This document shows, piece after piece, positions 10,220-19,103 of a DNA stretch of 64,000 bases. Numbering within the stretch: the first letter of the stretch is position 1; every line of letters starts with the position of its first letter. Below the pieces are notes generated by a model. The model made no database searches. It saw only the letters and a list, made by a program, of their open reading frames with translations, and was not told the origin of the DNA. The translations under genes were made by a program, and so were the position numbers. Source of the stretch: Heterotrichella gracilis (Eukaryota > Sar > Xanthophyceae > Tribonematales > Xanthonemataceae); contig JAULBX010011099.1 of assembly GCA_032358255.1 (NCBI GenBank), positions 186,001 to 250,000 on the forward strand, written 5' to 3'.

Positions 10220-10711
10220 TTACTTAAGTATTTTTTCGATCAATTTTGTGGTAGAGTATCCCTCCACCATTGGAATAGTAATGATCTCACCACCTTTGGC
10301 TTTTACCACATCGTATCCAACAATGTCTTCCACTTTATAATCATTGCCTTTAACTAAAATATCAGGCTGTAAAAATGTGATCAGCTCATACGGCGTCTCT
10401 TCATCAAAATACACAATGAGGTCAACGCAGGCGAGTCCTGCCAAAACCGTGGCACGAGTTTGCTCAGAGTTAATCGGACGATTTGGTGCTTTGTTCAATC
10501 GTTTTACAGACTGATCGGTATTTAAACCGAGTACCATAAAACTTCCAAGATCGCGCGCCTGGCATAAATAGTCCACATGTCCGGGGTGAAGAATATCAAA
10601 ACAACCATTCGTGAATACAATTTTAGCTTTCGCTTTTTGCAGTTCTTGAATTCGGACTAAAGCCGTTTCTTTAGAAACAATTTTAGTTTTAAGCGCCTGA
10701 TGAAACGACAT
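10220..10711 (-). CDS. rfaE2: RfaE2-type sugar-phosphate nucleotidyltransferase
   Basis: 163 residues from ATG 10711 (MSFHQALKTK); an ATG at 10741 would extend it by ten residues. It is a cytidylyltransferase-fold enzyme: TNGCFDILHPGHVDYL carries the HxGH nucleotide-binding motif, and EGYSTTKLIEKI matches the ISTT loop near the C-terminus. Closest to the C-terminal domain of HldE, which adenylylates D-glycero-beta-D-manno-heptose 1-phosphate for LPS core or S-layer glycan synthesis. The start overlaps the stop of the flippase-like gene upstream by 23 bases, so the two are probably translationally coupled. The separate kinase (RfaE1) is not in the window. Confidence 0.85.
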   Translation of the reverse strand: MSFHQALKTKIVSKETALVRIQELQKAKAKIVFTNGCFDILHPGHVDYLCQARDLGSFMVLGLNTDQSVKRLNKAPNRPINSEQTRATVLAGLACVDLIVYFDEETPYELITFLQPDILVKGNDYKVEDIVGYDVVKAKGGEIITIPMVEGYSTTKLIEKILK

Positions 10712-11717
10712 TTTTTTTGCGGTTAACGATTGGTAAAACAATTAAACTAATTAAACCAAGAATAACGATCAAAACAAACTGACTCGTCCAGGATAACCAA
10801 GGTAATGCAACCGACGATACAACATCTACTTTAAATGTATACAATAAAATTCCGCCTACAATGGCCGGATAAGCCCCTAGTCCACCGGGAGAAAACATCA
10901 CACCAAATGTTCCAAATAAAAGTAAGGTCAAACATTCCTTTTGCCCTAAATGGGATGTGCCGGGAATAGCGAAAAAACAAAAGTATAAGGAGTAAAAATA
11001 ACAAGCCCAAATAGCCAGACTTAACACCACAAAATGAAAGGGTTTTTCCATCTTGCTGATCGAACCAATACCTTCTCCCATTCCTTTGAGGATGCTTCCG
11101 AATTTGCCTTTTAAAAGTTTGGCGACTTTTTTTCGCAGAATAAAAAACAGAAAAAGTGTACCCAATCCTAACACGGCAATGATGATCATCTTAACCGGGC
11201 TTTGACTCATGCCGGAAAATTGCGCCTTGAGTTTATCAAAGATCAGTTCGTTGGCAAGGCCTATCAATTCAGTGAACTGAAAGGCCAGCGTTAATACAAA
11301 GATGCCTAAAAATAAAATAAAATCGATGATGCGTTCGGTGATCACGGTTCCAAAACCCACTTCAAAAGGCACCTCATCGTATTTAGAAGCCAGTGAACAG
11401 CGGGTGATCTCGCCCATGCGCGGAATACCATAATTGGCGAAATACCCTACCAACACATGACAAGTGGCATTTAAAAGATTTGTTTTATAACCAAGCGGTT
11501 TTAAAAGGTAATTCCAACGATAAGCTCTTAAAAAATGGCTTAAAAAGGCAATCCCCATGGCGAATACGATCCAAAAATAGTTCGCAGTTTGAAAGGCCTG
11601 AATTATTTCGAGTTTTTGTTGCGGAGTGATCTTCTTTAACGAAAGCCAGATCAACAAAACACCTATGGTCAATAGCACTAAAAATTGTAGGATTGACTTG
11701 GTGTTTTTACTCAGCAT
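10689..11717 (-). CDS. Flippase-like/lysylphosphatidylglycerol synthase TM-domain protein
   Basis: 342 residues with about eight membrane segments. The family (PF03706, YbhN/AglD-like) is recognised by FLSHFLRAYRWNYLLKPLGY near residue 60, GYFANYGIPRMGEITRCSL near 110 and FSPGGLGAYPAIVGGILL near 280. It has only the membrane part; the cytoplasmic aminoacyl-transfer domain of MprF is absent. Family members are proposed lipid-linked substrate flippases, but this one's substrate is unknown. It starts one base after the panD stop and overlaps rfaE2, forming a panD-flippase-rfaE2 operon. Confidence 0.85.
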   Translation of the reverse strand: MLSKNTKSILQFLVLLTIGVLLIWLSLKKITPQQKLEIIQAFQTANYFWIVFAMGIAFLSHFLRAYRWNYLLKPLGYKTNLLNATCHVLVGYFANYGIPRMGEITRCSLASKYDEVPFEVGFGTVITERIIDFILFLGIFVLTLAFQFTELIGLANELIFDKLKAQFSGMSQSPVKMIIIAVLGLGTLFLFFILRKKVAKLLKGKFGSILKGMGEGIGSISKMEKPFHFVVLSLAIWACYFYSLYFCFFAIPGTSHLGQKECLTLLLFGTFGVMFSPGGLGAYPAIVGGILLYTFKVDVVSSVALPWLSWTSQFVLIVILGLISLIVLPIVNRKKNVVSSGA

Positions 11718-11718
11718 C

Positions 11719-12069
11719 TTATTTTAATTTGTTAGTTGCGGTATCAGGAAAAACCACCCAGGGACGAAACGATTTAGCTTTTTCAAAATCCATGTTGGCA
11801 TAGGAAATAATAATGACCACATCTCCTAATTTTACTCTTAAAGCAGCCGGCCCATTTAAACAAATGACGCCACTTCCACGCTCCCCTTTTAATACATAAG
11901 TAACAAAACGTTCACCGTTATTTTTATCTAAAATATGTACCTGCTCGTTTTCAATTAAATTGGCAGCTTCCATCAAATCCTCGTCAATTGTAACGCTGCC
12001 TATATAATCTAACTCGGCCTGTGTTACTGTAACACAGTGCAATTTAGATTTCATTACTTGAATTTCCAT
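11719..12069 (-). CDS. panD: Aspartate 1-decarboxylase proenzyme
   Basis: 116 residues. PanD makes beta-alanine from L-aspartate for pantothenate and coenzyme A. The precursor cleaves itself between Gly24 and Ser25 ([10 protein letters not shown]), turning Ser25 into the pyruvoyl cofactor; spacing from the start matches the Bacillus and E. coli enzymes. Lys9 and His11 ([12 protein letters not shown]) and the [12 protein letters not shown] loop are also conserved. First gene of the panD-flippase-rfaE2 operon and divergent from porT. Confidence 0.97.
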   Translation of the reverse strand: MEIQVMKSKLHCVTVTQAELDYIGSVTIDEDLMEAANLIENEQVHILDKNNGERFVTYVLKGERGSGVICLNGPAALRVKLGDVVIIISYANMDFEKAKSFRPWVVFPDTATNKLK

Positions 12070-12076
12070 AAGGTCA

Positions 12077-12084
12077 CAAATTTA
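12077..12084 (-). promoter_or_regulatory. -7 box TAAATTTG upstream of panD
   Basis: TAnnTTTG match on the minus strand, 8 bases before the panD ATG, implying a very short 5' leader. No clear -33 element. Confidence 0.35.
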
Positions 12085-12172
12085 GGGTTTTTTATTAGTG
12101 ATTTCTAACATTAAACTCAATAAATAGATAACTTTACACAATTAAATTTAACTTCTGTACGTTATATACTCT

Positions 12173-12931
12173 CTGAAAAGACTCGTTTTTATACTCATTT
12201 CCACCTTTTACACACTACTTGTTTTTTCGCAAGAAAGCGATGGATATGGCGTGAATTTACCTCGTTTTTACAAACAAAAACTCCACTTCGGCTTCACTAT
12301 TGCCGGAAATTCAACTGACTTTAGAATCACGCCTGTTCCTAATTCACAATTTCCCGATACCGTTATTGGTGATTCACGTTATAAAATTCAAACCATCTAT
12401 TCTCAACCTTCTAAAGGATTTGCTATTGGCTTAGTGGCCGATGCCCGTTTGTTTGAGTATGTTCGTTTTCGCTTTACCCCTAACATTAGTTTTGCCACCA
12501 GGGGGATTGAATACACACTGGCAACGGCAGATCGAGATAGCTCGAAAATTTTTGAAAAGACAGTAGAATCTGTTTTTTTGATCTTCCCCTTGGAATTTAA
12601 AATTCAATCTAAAAGACAAAGTAATTTTTCGGCCTACGTGATTGGCGGCGGCGGTTATTCCTTAGATCTCTCGGCCCGCAAAAAAGCCGGCTCCAGCTCT
12701 TCAGGAGGCGCTAATCAATTAGATGATAATGTAAAAATTACCCGCGACGACTTTTTTTATAGCGCGGGCATTGGAACCGATTTTTACCTGCAATATTTTA
12801 AATTAGGACTGGAAGTAAAACTATTGATAGGAACTAAGAATTTAATGAAAGTAGAAAACAGTGTATTCACCAACACCATTGATAAGATCAATTCGCGCAT
12901 GGTGGTTTTTAGTATTACGTTTGAGGGATAG
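12173..12931 (+). CDS. porT: T9SS outer membrane protein PorT
   Basis: About 252 residues if translation starts at CTG 12173, where the frame reads (M)KRLVFILISTFYTLLVFSQ, a good signal peptide. The frame is open back to a TAA at 12149 and contains no ATG, GTG or TTG before a GTG at 12251 that lies after the signal peptide, so that GTG is unlikely. The mature part is an eight-strand barrel typical of PorT: HFGFTIAGNSTDFRI, GFAIGLVADARLFEYVRFRF, LIFPLEFKIQSKRQSNFSAY, and the diagnostic end IDKINSRMVVFSITFEG. PorT is needed for type IX secretion and gliding. The start codon is the uncertain part. Confidence 0.85.
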   Translation: MKRLVFILISTFYTLLVFSQESDGYGVNLPRFYKQKLHFGFTIAGNSTDFRITPVPNSQFPDTVIGDSRYKIQTIYSQPSKGFAIGLVADARLFEYVRFRFTPNISFATRGIEYTLATADRDSSKIFEKTVESVFLIFPLEFKIQSKRQSNFSAYVIGGGGYSLDLSARKKAGSSSSGGANQLDDNVKITRDDFFYSAGIGTDFYLQYFKLGLEVKLLIGTKNLMKVENSVFTNTIDKINSRMVVFSITFEG

Positions 12932-13113
12932 GAAAGACACGAATTTCACTAATTACACGAATGCATTATTCAAGATACTTTGCTTATTCCTTCGTAGTAG
13001 ATACAAAACACAATTATTTCCTCAATATATTCTTAACTTAGCGTTGTCATAAATTGATATATTACTTATTAGTGAAACGTGCTCCCGATAGCTATCGGGA
13101 TCGTGTCTCTTTC
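12932..13113 (+). repeat. MITE-like palindromic intergenic element
   Basis: Starts at the porT stop codon. The left arm (12932-12953, containing GACACGAATTTCACTAAT) is repeated inverted at the right end (ATTAGTGAAA at 13068-13077 and CGTGTCTCTTTC at 13102-13113). The right arm is interrupted by an 18-bp perfect palindrome, TCCCGATAGCTATCGGGA (13083-13100). The interior is AT-rich with no coding potential. Arms of the CACGAATTTCAC type are frequent in Bacteroidota intergenic DNA (known from memory, not searched). Confidence 0.6.
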
Positions 13114-13141
13114 TAACTGAAGAATAAACATCTTCCAAACT

Positions 13142-14716
13142 ATGCAAACAAAAATACAATTACAGGTTAGTCCCGAAAAGGCGGCCAACGAAACGTTTCT
13201 TAAGGAAGAAATTTCTCAACATCTTTCATTAAAAACAGGTGCCGGCATCCGTTTCAAAACAATTAAAAGAAGCATTGATGCCCGTGGCAGAAAAATTCTG
13301 ATCAATTTGACTTTATTTGTTGCGGTTGATGAAGAACTGCCAACAGAAAATATTGAATTTAATTACTTAGATGTTTCAAAGGCAACTAAAACCTGCCACA
13401 TCATTGGTGCCGGTCCGGCCGGATTATTCGCCGCCTTGCGTTGTTTAGAGTTGGGTATAAAGCCCCTTATTATTGAACGTGGTAAGGATGTAAAAGCACG
13501 TCGAAGAGACCTTGCTGCTATTAATAAAGAACACATCGTTAATCCTGAAAGTAATTACTGTTTTGGAGAAGGTGGTGCCGGAACCTATAGCGATGGTAAA
13601 TTATATACCCGTTCAAATAAACGTGGTGACATTGATAAAATTCTTAAAACCTTTGTTTATCACGGCGCGAGTCAGGATATTCTCATCGATGCGCATCCCC
13701 ACATTGGCACCAATAAACTACCTCAACTCATTACCTTTATGCGTGAAACCATCTTAAAATTTGGTGGAGAGGTTTTGTTTAATTCCAAGCTTATTGATTT
13801 TAGATCAGAAAAAGAAAAGATCATCTCCTTAAAAATAATCAATGAAAAAGGGGAGCAGGATCTGGATGTGCAACAGGTGATACTGGCCACCGGACATTCA
13901 GCGCGCGATATTTATGAATTGCTTCATAAAAAAAATATTCTTCTCGAAGCAAAACCGTTTGCGTTAGGAGTTCGTGTAGAACATCCTCAAACACTCATCG
14001 ACAGTATTCAATACCATTGTCGCACAAACGAAGAAGTGACTTCTAAACGACAGTATCTTCCGGCAGCAAGCTATAGTTTGGTGCATCAGGCAAATGGTTA
14101 TGGGGTGTATTCTTTTTGTATGTGTCCGGGTGGAATTATTGCCCCATGCGCCACTGCGCAGGAAGAAATAGTTACCAATGGATGGAGTCCGAGTAAACGC
14201 AACAACCCATATGCCAATAGCGGTATAGTGGTTGGACTGGAATTAAAAGATTTTGAAGCCTACAAACAACACGGACCTTTAGCCGGTTTAGAATTTCAAA
14301 AACACTTTGAACGTTTGGCATGGCAAATGGGGGGTAAAACACAAACCGCGCCGGCACAGCGTTTACAAGATTTTGTGAACAGCAAACAAAGTGCTTCGTT
14401 GCCCTCATGTTCGTATCAACCCGGATTAAAAAGTGTAGAGATGCATCAACTGTTGGGCAAAACCATTACACCGGCCTTAAAAGAAGGATTTAAATCCTTT
14501 GGGGCTAAAATGCGCGGGTACCTCAGTAATGAAGCTGTTATTGTGGGAGTTGAATCACGAACCTCGACTCCGGTAAGGATTCCAAGGGACAAGGAATTAT
14601 TGCATCATCCACAGTTAAAAAATTTATTCCCATGTGGAGAAGGAGCAGGTTATGCCGGCGGTATTGTGAGCGCAGCCATGGATGGTGAGCGCTGCGCCAC
14701 TAGTTTAAATTATTAA
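13142..14716 (+). CDS. FAD-dependent dehydrogenase (COG2509 type)
   Basis: 524 residues. An N-terminal ferredoxin-like region (residues 1-80) precedes a Rossmann FAD-binding motif (HIIGAGPAGLFAALRCLELG, about 88-107). Further family marks are YCFGEGGAGTYSDGKLYTR, VILATGHSARDIY and the C-terminal FAD motif PCGEGAGYAGGIVSAAMDG. The family is widespread and conserved but the substrate and electron partner are unknown. It sits just upstream of trpS with 25 bases between them; a -7 box before trpS suggests that gene also has its own promoter. Confidence 0.85.
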   Translation: MQTKIQLQVSPEKAANETFLKEEISQHLSLKTGAGIRFKTIKRSIDARGRKILINLTLFVAVDEELPTENIEFNYLDVSKATKTCHIIGAGPAGLFAALRCLELGIKPLIIERGKDVKARRRDLAAINKEHIVNPESNYCFGEGGAGTYSDGKLYTRSNKRGDIDKILKTFVYHGASQDILIDAHPHIGTNKLPQLITFMRETILKFGGEVLFNSKLIDFRSEKEKIISLKIINEKGEQDLDVQQVILATGHSARDIYELLHKKNILLEAKPFALGVRVEHPQTLIDSIQYHCRTNEEVTSKRQYLPAASYSLVHQANGYGVYSFCMCPGGIIAPCATAQEEIVTNGWSPSKRNNPYANSGIVVGLELKDFEAYKQHGPLAGLEFQKHFERLAWQMGGKTQTAPAQRLQDFVNSKQSASLPSCSYQPGLKSVEMHQLLGKTITPALKEGFKSFGAKMRGYLSNEAVIVGVESRTSTPVRIPRDKELLHHPQLKNLFPCGEGAGYAGGIVSAAMDGERCATSLNY

Positions 14717-14722
14717 AAACAG

Positions 14723-14730
14723 TACATTTG
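14723..14730 (+). promoter_or_regulatory. -7 box TACATTTG upstream of trpS
   Basis: Exact TAnnTTTG match 12 bases before the trpS ATG, just after the preceding stop codon. The -33 region is a weak match. Confidence 0.4.
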
Positions 14731-14741
14731 TATTTTTATTT

Positions 14742-15716
14742 ATGGCACGCATTTTAACAGGCATACAAAGCACAAACATACCGCACTTAGGAAATATTTT
14801 AGGAGCTATTTTACCTGCGATTGAATTAAGCAGACAAGAAAAAAACGACAGTTTATTTTTTATTGCCGATCTGCATACCCTCACTAGTGTAAAAGATGCT
14901 CAATTCATGAAACACAGCACCTATGCGGTAGCTGCTACCTGGTTGGCTTTTGGATTAGATCCTCAAAAAACCATTTTTTACCGTCAAAGCCGTGTGCCGC
15001 AGGTGACTGAATTGACCTGGTATTTAAACTGTTTTACGCCATTTCCTATGTTGGCCAATGCCCATTCGTTTAAAGACAAGAGTGATCGCTTGAGTGATGT
15101 GAATGCCGGATTGTTTACCTATCCGGTGTTGATGGCAGCCGATATTTTATTGTACGATGCCAATTTAGTTCCCGTTGGAAAAGATCAAATTCAGCATTTA
15201 GAAATAGCCGCAGACATTGCGAAAACCTTTAATCATAAACTTGGCAAAGAAGTGCTAATAGTTCCGGAAGCCTTAACTGACAATAGAGTGATGATTGTGC
15301 CTGGCATCGACGGACAAAAAATGAGTAAGTCGTATAATAATTTCATTAATATTTTTTTACCCGAAAAAGAATTGAAAAAAGTGGTGATGAGTATTGTTAC
15401 AGACAGCACGCCATTAGAAGCGCCTAAAAACCCGGCAACTTGCAATGCCTTTCGTTTATACGAATTATTAGCAAGTTCAGAAGATACAGAGATCATGCGT
15501 CAGAATTATCTCAAAGGAGGTTATGGTTACGGTCACGCCAAAACCGCTTTGTTTGAATTAATTTTAGAAAAATACAAGGAGCCCCGTAAGCTTTACGATC
15601 ATTTCATGAACAATACCGAATTACTTGAAAAAGAATTAGCAATTGGAGAAACAAAGGCAAGTGCAATGGCGAATAAGAAATTATTAGAAATCAGAAAAAC
15701 ACTCGGTTACCACTAA
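14742..15716 (+). CDS. trpS: Tryptophan--tRNA ligase
   Basis: 324 residues, usual for bacterial TrpRS. The class I signature HIGH appears as PHLGN in IQSTNIPHLGNILGAIL near the N-terminus, and KMSKS appears intact in DGQKMSKSYNNFI near residue 195. YPVLMAADILLYDANLVPVG and DQIQHLEIAADIA are diagnostic for the tryptophan-binding fold. It charges tRNA-Trp in the cytoplasm. The last four bases overlap the convergent cytochrome c gene. Confidence 0.97.
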   Translation: MARILTGIQSTNIPHLGNILGAILPAIELSRQEKNDSLFFIADLHTLTSVKDAQFMKHSTYAVAATWLAFGLDPQKTIFYRQSRVPQVTELTWYLNCFTPFPMLANAHSFKDKSDRLSDVNAGLFTYPVLMAADILLYDANLVPVGKDQIQHLEIAADIAKTFNHKLGKEVLIVPEALTDNRVMIVPGIDGQKMSKSYNNFINIFLPEKELKKVVMSIVTDSTPLEAPKNPATCNAFRLYELLASSEDTEIMRQNYLKGGYGYGHAKTALFELILEKYKEPRKLYDHFMNNTELLEKELAIGETKASAMANKKLLEIRKTLGYH

Positions 15717-16690
15717 CTTCCACTAAACTTTACCACCTCATTTTTAATCGGCTTCACGGTTTTTAAATAAGCAAAAATAGCTTTCAGGTCTTCTTCTTTC
15801 ATTTTGCCATACATCGTCCATGGCATGGTGGTGTTAAATGCCCCTTTCTCTAATGTATGCGCATGATAAGCACTGTCGGCATAAGCTCTAAAACGATTCA
15901 CAAAGGCTTCTTCAGTCCAGCTGCCAATACCTGTTTCTTTATCCGGTGTGATATTCGCTGATCTAACAACCGTTCCGTTTCCTAAAGGAAATTCAAAACC
16001 TCCTGCTAATTCAAGTTCCATTACTTTTTCGCCCTTCACTTGTTTGGTATGACAATCGCCACAAGCGGCTGCATTAAAGAGATAAGCGCCATAAGCCAGC
16101 GAATTTGATTGGTCTGGTACTTTAGAAAACTCCGCTTTTTTTGGAATGGTATTGATGATCACATTCATTGGAAAATCCGGAACAGATGCCGGCACTTTAT
16201 TTTCTATGGTCTTTAAATTTCTCACGTATGCGATAATGGACAATAGATCTTCTTTGTCCATTCTTCCATAATTGGCATGTGGCATCACAGGAAACAAGGC
16301 TCTTCCATCTTTATTGACTCCACTTGAGATCGCGCGCAATAATTCACCATCAGTCCAGTTACCGATTCCTGCCGGCGTGATGTTAGCAGAATAAAACTTT
16401 CCCGGAAAGCCAAAATTCTGATCAAAGATCTCTCCACCTTTCCCGAGAGTGCCTTCCGTTAATGGTCCTGAAAACTTTGACCAATCGCGAGTTGAATGGC
16501 AATCCATACACACACAAACGCTGTTAGCAAGGTATTCTCCGCGAATCAAGCGCTCCGGCGTGGCCTCCACCTTTATGTCTTCGGGTGCGCCAACGTCGGG
16601 CAATTCAAATTTAACATAACTAATAACTGCAGTAAGAAAGATTCCTAAAAGGGTGATGAAATAACCAAAATATCGTAAGTATTTATTCAT
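15713..16690 (-). CDS. Dihaem c-type cytochrome
   Basis: 325 residues with an N-terminal membrane anchor or signal (YFGYFITLLGIFLTAVISYV). There are two CxxCH haem sites: CMDCH near residue 60 and CGDCH near residue 210, each followed by a cytochrome c fold with the distal Met in ALFPVMPHANYGRM and NTTMPWTMYGKM. The two halves are homologous (NITPAGIGNWTDGE and NITPDKETGIGSWTEE), so the protein is an internal duplication. It resembles the cytochrome subunits of periplasmic dehydrogenases. No dehydrogenase partner is adjacent, so its electron donor is unknown. Confidence 0.9.
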   Translation of the reverse strand: MNKYLRYFGYFITLLGIFLTAVISYVKFELPDVGAPEDIKVEATPERLIRGEYLANSVCVCMDCHSTRDWSKFSGPLTEGTLGKGGEIFDQNFGFPGKFYSANITPAGIGNWTDGELLRAISSGVNKDGRALFPVMPHANYGRMDKEDLLSIIAYVRNLKTIENKVPASVPDFPMNVIINTIPKKAEFSKVPDQSNSLAYGAYLFNAAACGDCHTKQVKGEKVMELELAGGFEFPLGNGTVVRSANITPDKETGIGSWTEEAFVNRFRAYADSAYHAHTLEKGAFNTTMPWTMYGKMKEEDLKAIFAYLKTVKPIKNEVVKFSGS

Positions 16691-16750
16691 GATTCTTTAA
16701 AATAATATGCAAAATACTAAAATATTTTTTCGACACAAATGTTTAAACAT

Positions 16751-16790
16751 AAAAAAACCTGTGTGAATAAAAAATTCATACAGGCTTTCT
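16751..16790 (-). terminator. Intrinsic terminator after hmgA
   Basis: Stem CCTGTGTGAAT (16758-16768) with ATTCATACAGG (16774-16784), one G-U type pair, and a run of A on the plus strand at 16751-16757 that gives a U-tract for minus-strand transcripts. The T-rich other flank could make it bidirectional. Confidence 0.8.
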
Positions 16791-16808
16791 TTTTATAATT
16801 TAAAGTAA

Positions 16809-17966
16809 TTACTCCACCCAGCTCTTATAATATTTCCCGTCATCAATCCCCATAGCTTCTTCTGTCACCATTAAGGGTTTAAAGGTGTCAATCATTACCG
16901 CTAATTCCTGAGTGTCCTTCTGACCAATACTGCGCTCCATGGCTCCGGGGGCCGGACCGTGTGGAATGCCTTTTGGATGCAAGGTGATATGTCCTTGTTC
17001 AATGTTATTACGGCTCATAAAATCACCCGCCACATAATACAATACCTCATCACTGTCGATGTTACTGTGGTTATAAGGTGCAGGAATTGCTAAAGGGTGA
17101 TAGTCGTAAATTCTCGGAACAAAACTACACACTACAAAGGTTGAGGTTTCAAATGTTTGATGCACCGGAGGCGGCTGATGTACACGACCCGTTAGTGGCT
17201 CAAAATTATGAATGGAAATTCCCCAAGGGAAATTATAGCCATCCCAGCCCACCACATCAAAAGGATGAGTAGCATACACCATTTCGTGAATCATGTTTTC
17301 CTTTTTAAGCTTGATCACAAAATCGCCCTTTGCATCATGTGTTTCAAGCACAGTTGGCAACTTATAATCACGTTCACAAAAAGGAGAATGTTCTAATAAT
17401 TGTCCTTGTGAATTTTTATACCGTTTTGGTGTATAATAAGGGGCGTGACTTTCACAAAACAATAAACGGTTATCACTGCTATCAAAATGCATCTGATAGA
17501 TCATGCCCCGCGGAATAATTAAATAATCACCGGGTTCAAAGGCGATGTTGCCCATAAAGGTTTTTAATACGCCTGTTCCTTTGTGAATGAATAACATTTC
17601 ATCGGCATCGGCGTTCTTGTAAAAATACTCTGTTTGACTTTTAGTTGGGGCCGCTAAACCAATGGCACAATCTGAACTGACTAAAAGTGTTTTTCGACTT
17701 TCTAAAAAATCAGCGGTGGGTTTTATTTCAAATCCTTTTAATAAAAGTGATTTAATGTTCTTGTCGATGGCAATTTTTGGCGCAACGGAGTAAGATTTTA
17801 AAATTTCTTTCACTTGTGTTGGACGGTGCACATGATATAGCAATGAGTCCATGCCACTGAAGCCCTCTGTTCCAAATAATTGTTCGTAATAATGATTTCC
17901 GTTCTTGTTCTTAAAAACGGTATGTCTTTTTTGCGGAATTTCTCCTAACTTGTGATAAATAGGCAT
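16809..17966 (-). CDS. hmgA: Homogentisate 1,2-dioxygenase
   Basis: 385 residues, the shorter form common in Bacteroidota. The enzyme opens the ring of homogentisate to maleylacetoacetate in tyrosine and phenylalanine breakdown, using Fe(II). Recognised by MPIYHKLGEIPQKRHTVF at the start, HRPTQVKEI, the cupin motif MLFIHKGTGVLKTFMG and the C-terminal iron-site region DEVLYYVAGDFMSRNNIEQG followed by HPKGIPHGPAPGAME, which supplies the His and Glu ligands. The other pathway genes (hppD, fumarylacetoacetase) are not nearby. It follows trhO after 24 bases, so the two may be cotranscribed. Confidence 0.93.
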   Translation of the reverse strand: MPIYHKLGEIPQKRHTVFKNKNGNHYYEQLFGTEGFSGMDSLLYHVHRPTQVKEILKSYSVAPKIAIDKNIKSLLLKGFEIKPTADFLESRKTLLVSSDCAIGLAAPTKSQTEYFYKNADADEMLFIHKGTGVLKTFMGNIAFEPGDYLIIPRGMIYQMHFDSSDNRLLFCESHAPYYTPKRYKNSQGQLLEHSPFCERDYKLPTVLETHDAKGDFVIKLKKENMIHEMVYATHPFDVVGWDGYNFPWGISIHNFEPLTGRVHQPPPVHQTFETSTFVVCSFVPRIYDYHPLAIPAPYNHSNIDSDEVLYYVAGDFMSRNNIEQGHITLHPKGIPHGPAPGAMERSIGQKDTQELAVMIDTFKPLMVTEEAMGIDDGKYYKSWVE

Positions 17967-17990
17967 CTTAAAATTTTAGCGTTCTGTTTT

Positions 17991-19055
17991 CTATTTTAAA
18001 GATAAGTTATTTTTTAATATTTCCTTTAAATTTGGTCTGAGGCGACTTTTATACACTGATAAACACTCCGGTCCGTTCTTCATGCGCCCTTTTCTTAATT
18101 CTCTTTGTTCTTCAATTGGAAGGGCTGCAATGCGCATACACTCAGGCGTGCAACAGCCCTGCATTTTTTCGGCACATTCGGCACATTGAATAAATAACAA
18201 ATGACAATCGTCGTTCTTACAATTAACATGTGTATCACAGGGTTTACCGCACTGATGACATTCAGATAAAATATCCTGAGTGATTCGCTCACCAATGCGT
18301 TCGTCAAACACAAAATTCACTCCCCTGAATTTGCTTTCTAATTCTTGTTCTTTGATCTCTTTTGCATATTGAATAATACCGCCATGCAAGTGATTCACAT
18401 CCTTAAATCCCTTGTGTTTAAAATAAGCGCTGGCCTTTTCGCAACGGATCCCACCGGTACAGTACATCACGATCTTTTTATCTTCCTGTCCTTTTAAGTG
18501 ATCGATCACCTGTGGCAGTTCTTCACGAAAGGTATCCGCATCCGGACAAAATGCCCGGTCAAAGCGTCCCACTTCACTTTCGTAGTGATTGCGCATATCG
18601 ATCACAATGGTGTTTTCATCTTCAATCGCTTTATTAAATTCTTTGGCATTTAAGTAGGTGCCGGTGTGAGACGGATCGAAAGTAGGATCATTGATGCCAT
18701 CCGCCACAATTTTTTGACGCACCTTTACAATGAGTTTGTAAAACGATTTTCCGTTTCCGTCAACGGCATGTTTAAAAGGCACATCTTTAAAGTAAGATAA
18801 ACAATTGAGTTGTTTTTCAAATTCATCCCAATTGTCGGCAGGCACACTCATTTGAGCGTTAATGCCTTCATGCGCCACGTAAATACGTCCAAAACAATTT
18901 AGTTTGGTCCACATTTCAAAGAGTTCATCTCTTAACTTTTCTGGATTTGGAATGTTTACGTAACGGTAAAACGAGATGGTTTTACGCAGGATCTTCTCCT
19001 CTTTCAAGCGTTGCTTGAGAACTTGTTTGTCAATTCTGTTTGATAGTTGTGCCAT
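17991..19055 (-). CDS. trhO: tRNA uridine(34) hydroxylase (rhodanese family)
   Basis: 354 residues. TrhO (YceA) oxygen-dependently hydroxylates U34 of tRNAs to ho5U. The N-terminal acylphosphatase-like domain (YVAHEGINAQMSVP) precedes a rhodanese domain with active Cys in MYCTGGIRCEKASAY, residues about 195-210. A Cys-rich tail follows, with CHQCGKPCDTHVNC, CHLLFIQCAECAEKMQGCC and CMRIAALP, probably binding zinc. Length and domain order match the family. First gene of a probable trhO-hmgA unit. Confidence 0.93.
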   Translation of the reverse strand: MAQLSNRIDKQVLKQRLKEEKILRKTISFYRYVNIPNPEKLRDELFEMWTKLNCFGRIYVAHEGINAQMSVPADNWDEFEKQLNCLSYFKDVPFKHAVDGNGKSFYKLIVKVRQKIVADGINDPTFDPSHTGTYLNAKEFNKAIEDENTIVIDMRNHYESEVGRFDRAFCPDADTFREELPQVIDHLKGQEDKKIVMYCTGGIRCEKASAYFKHKGFKDVNHLHGGIIQYAKEIKEQELESKFRGVNFVFDERIGERITQDILSECHQCGKPCDTHVNCKNDDCHLLFIQCAECAEKMQGCCTPECMRIAALPIEEQRELRKGRMKNGPECLSVYKSRLRPNLKEILKNNLSLK

Positions 19056-19103
19056 AAGATAGGTATAATTGCAGGTTATACTATTTTGATGTGTCTTCGT
19101 TTA

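Noticed and set aside
12251-12931. GTG 12251 as porT start
   Set aside because: It would leave the protein without a signal peptide, which is encoded in frame just upstream.
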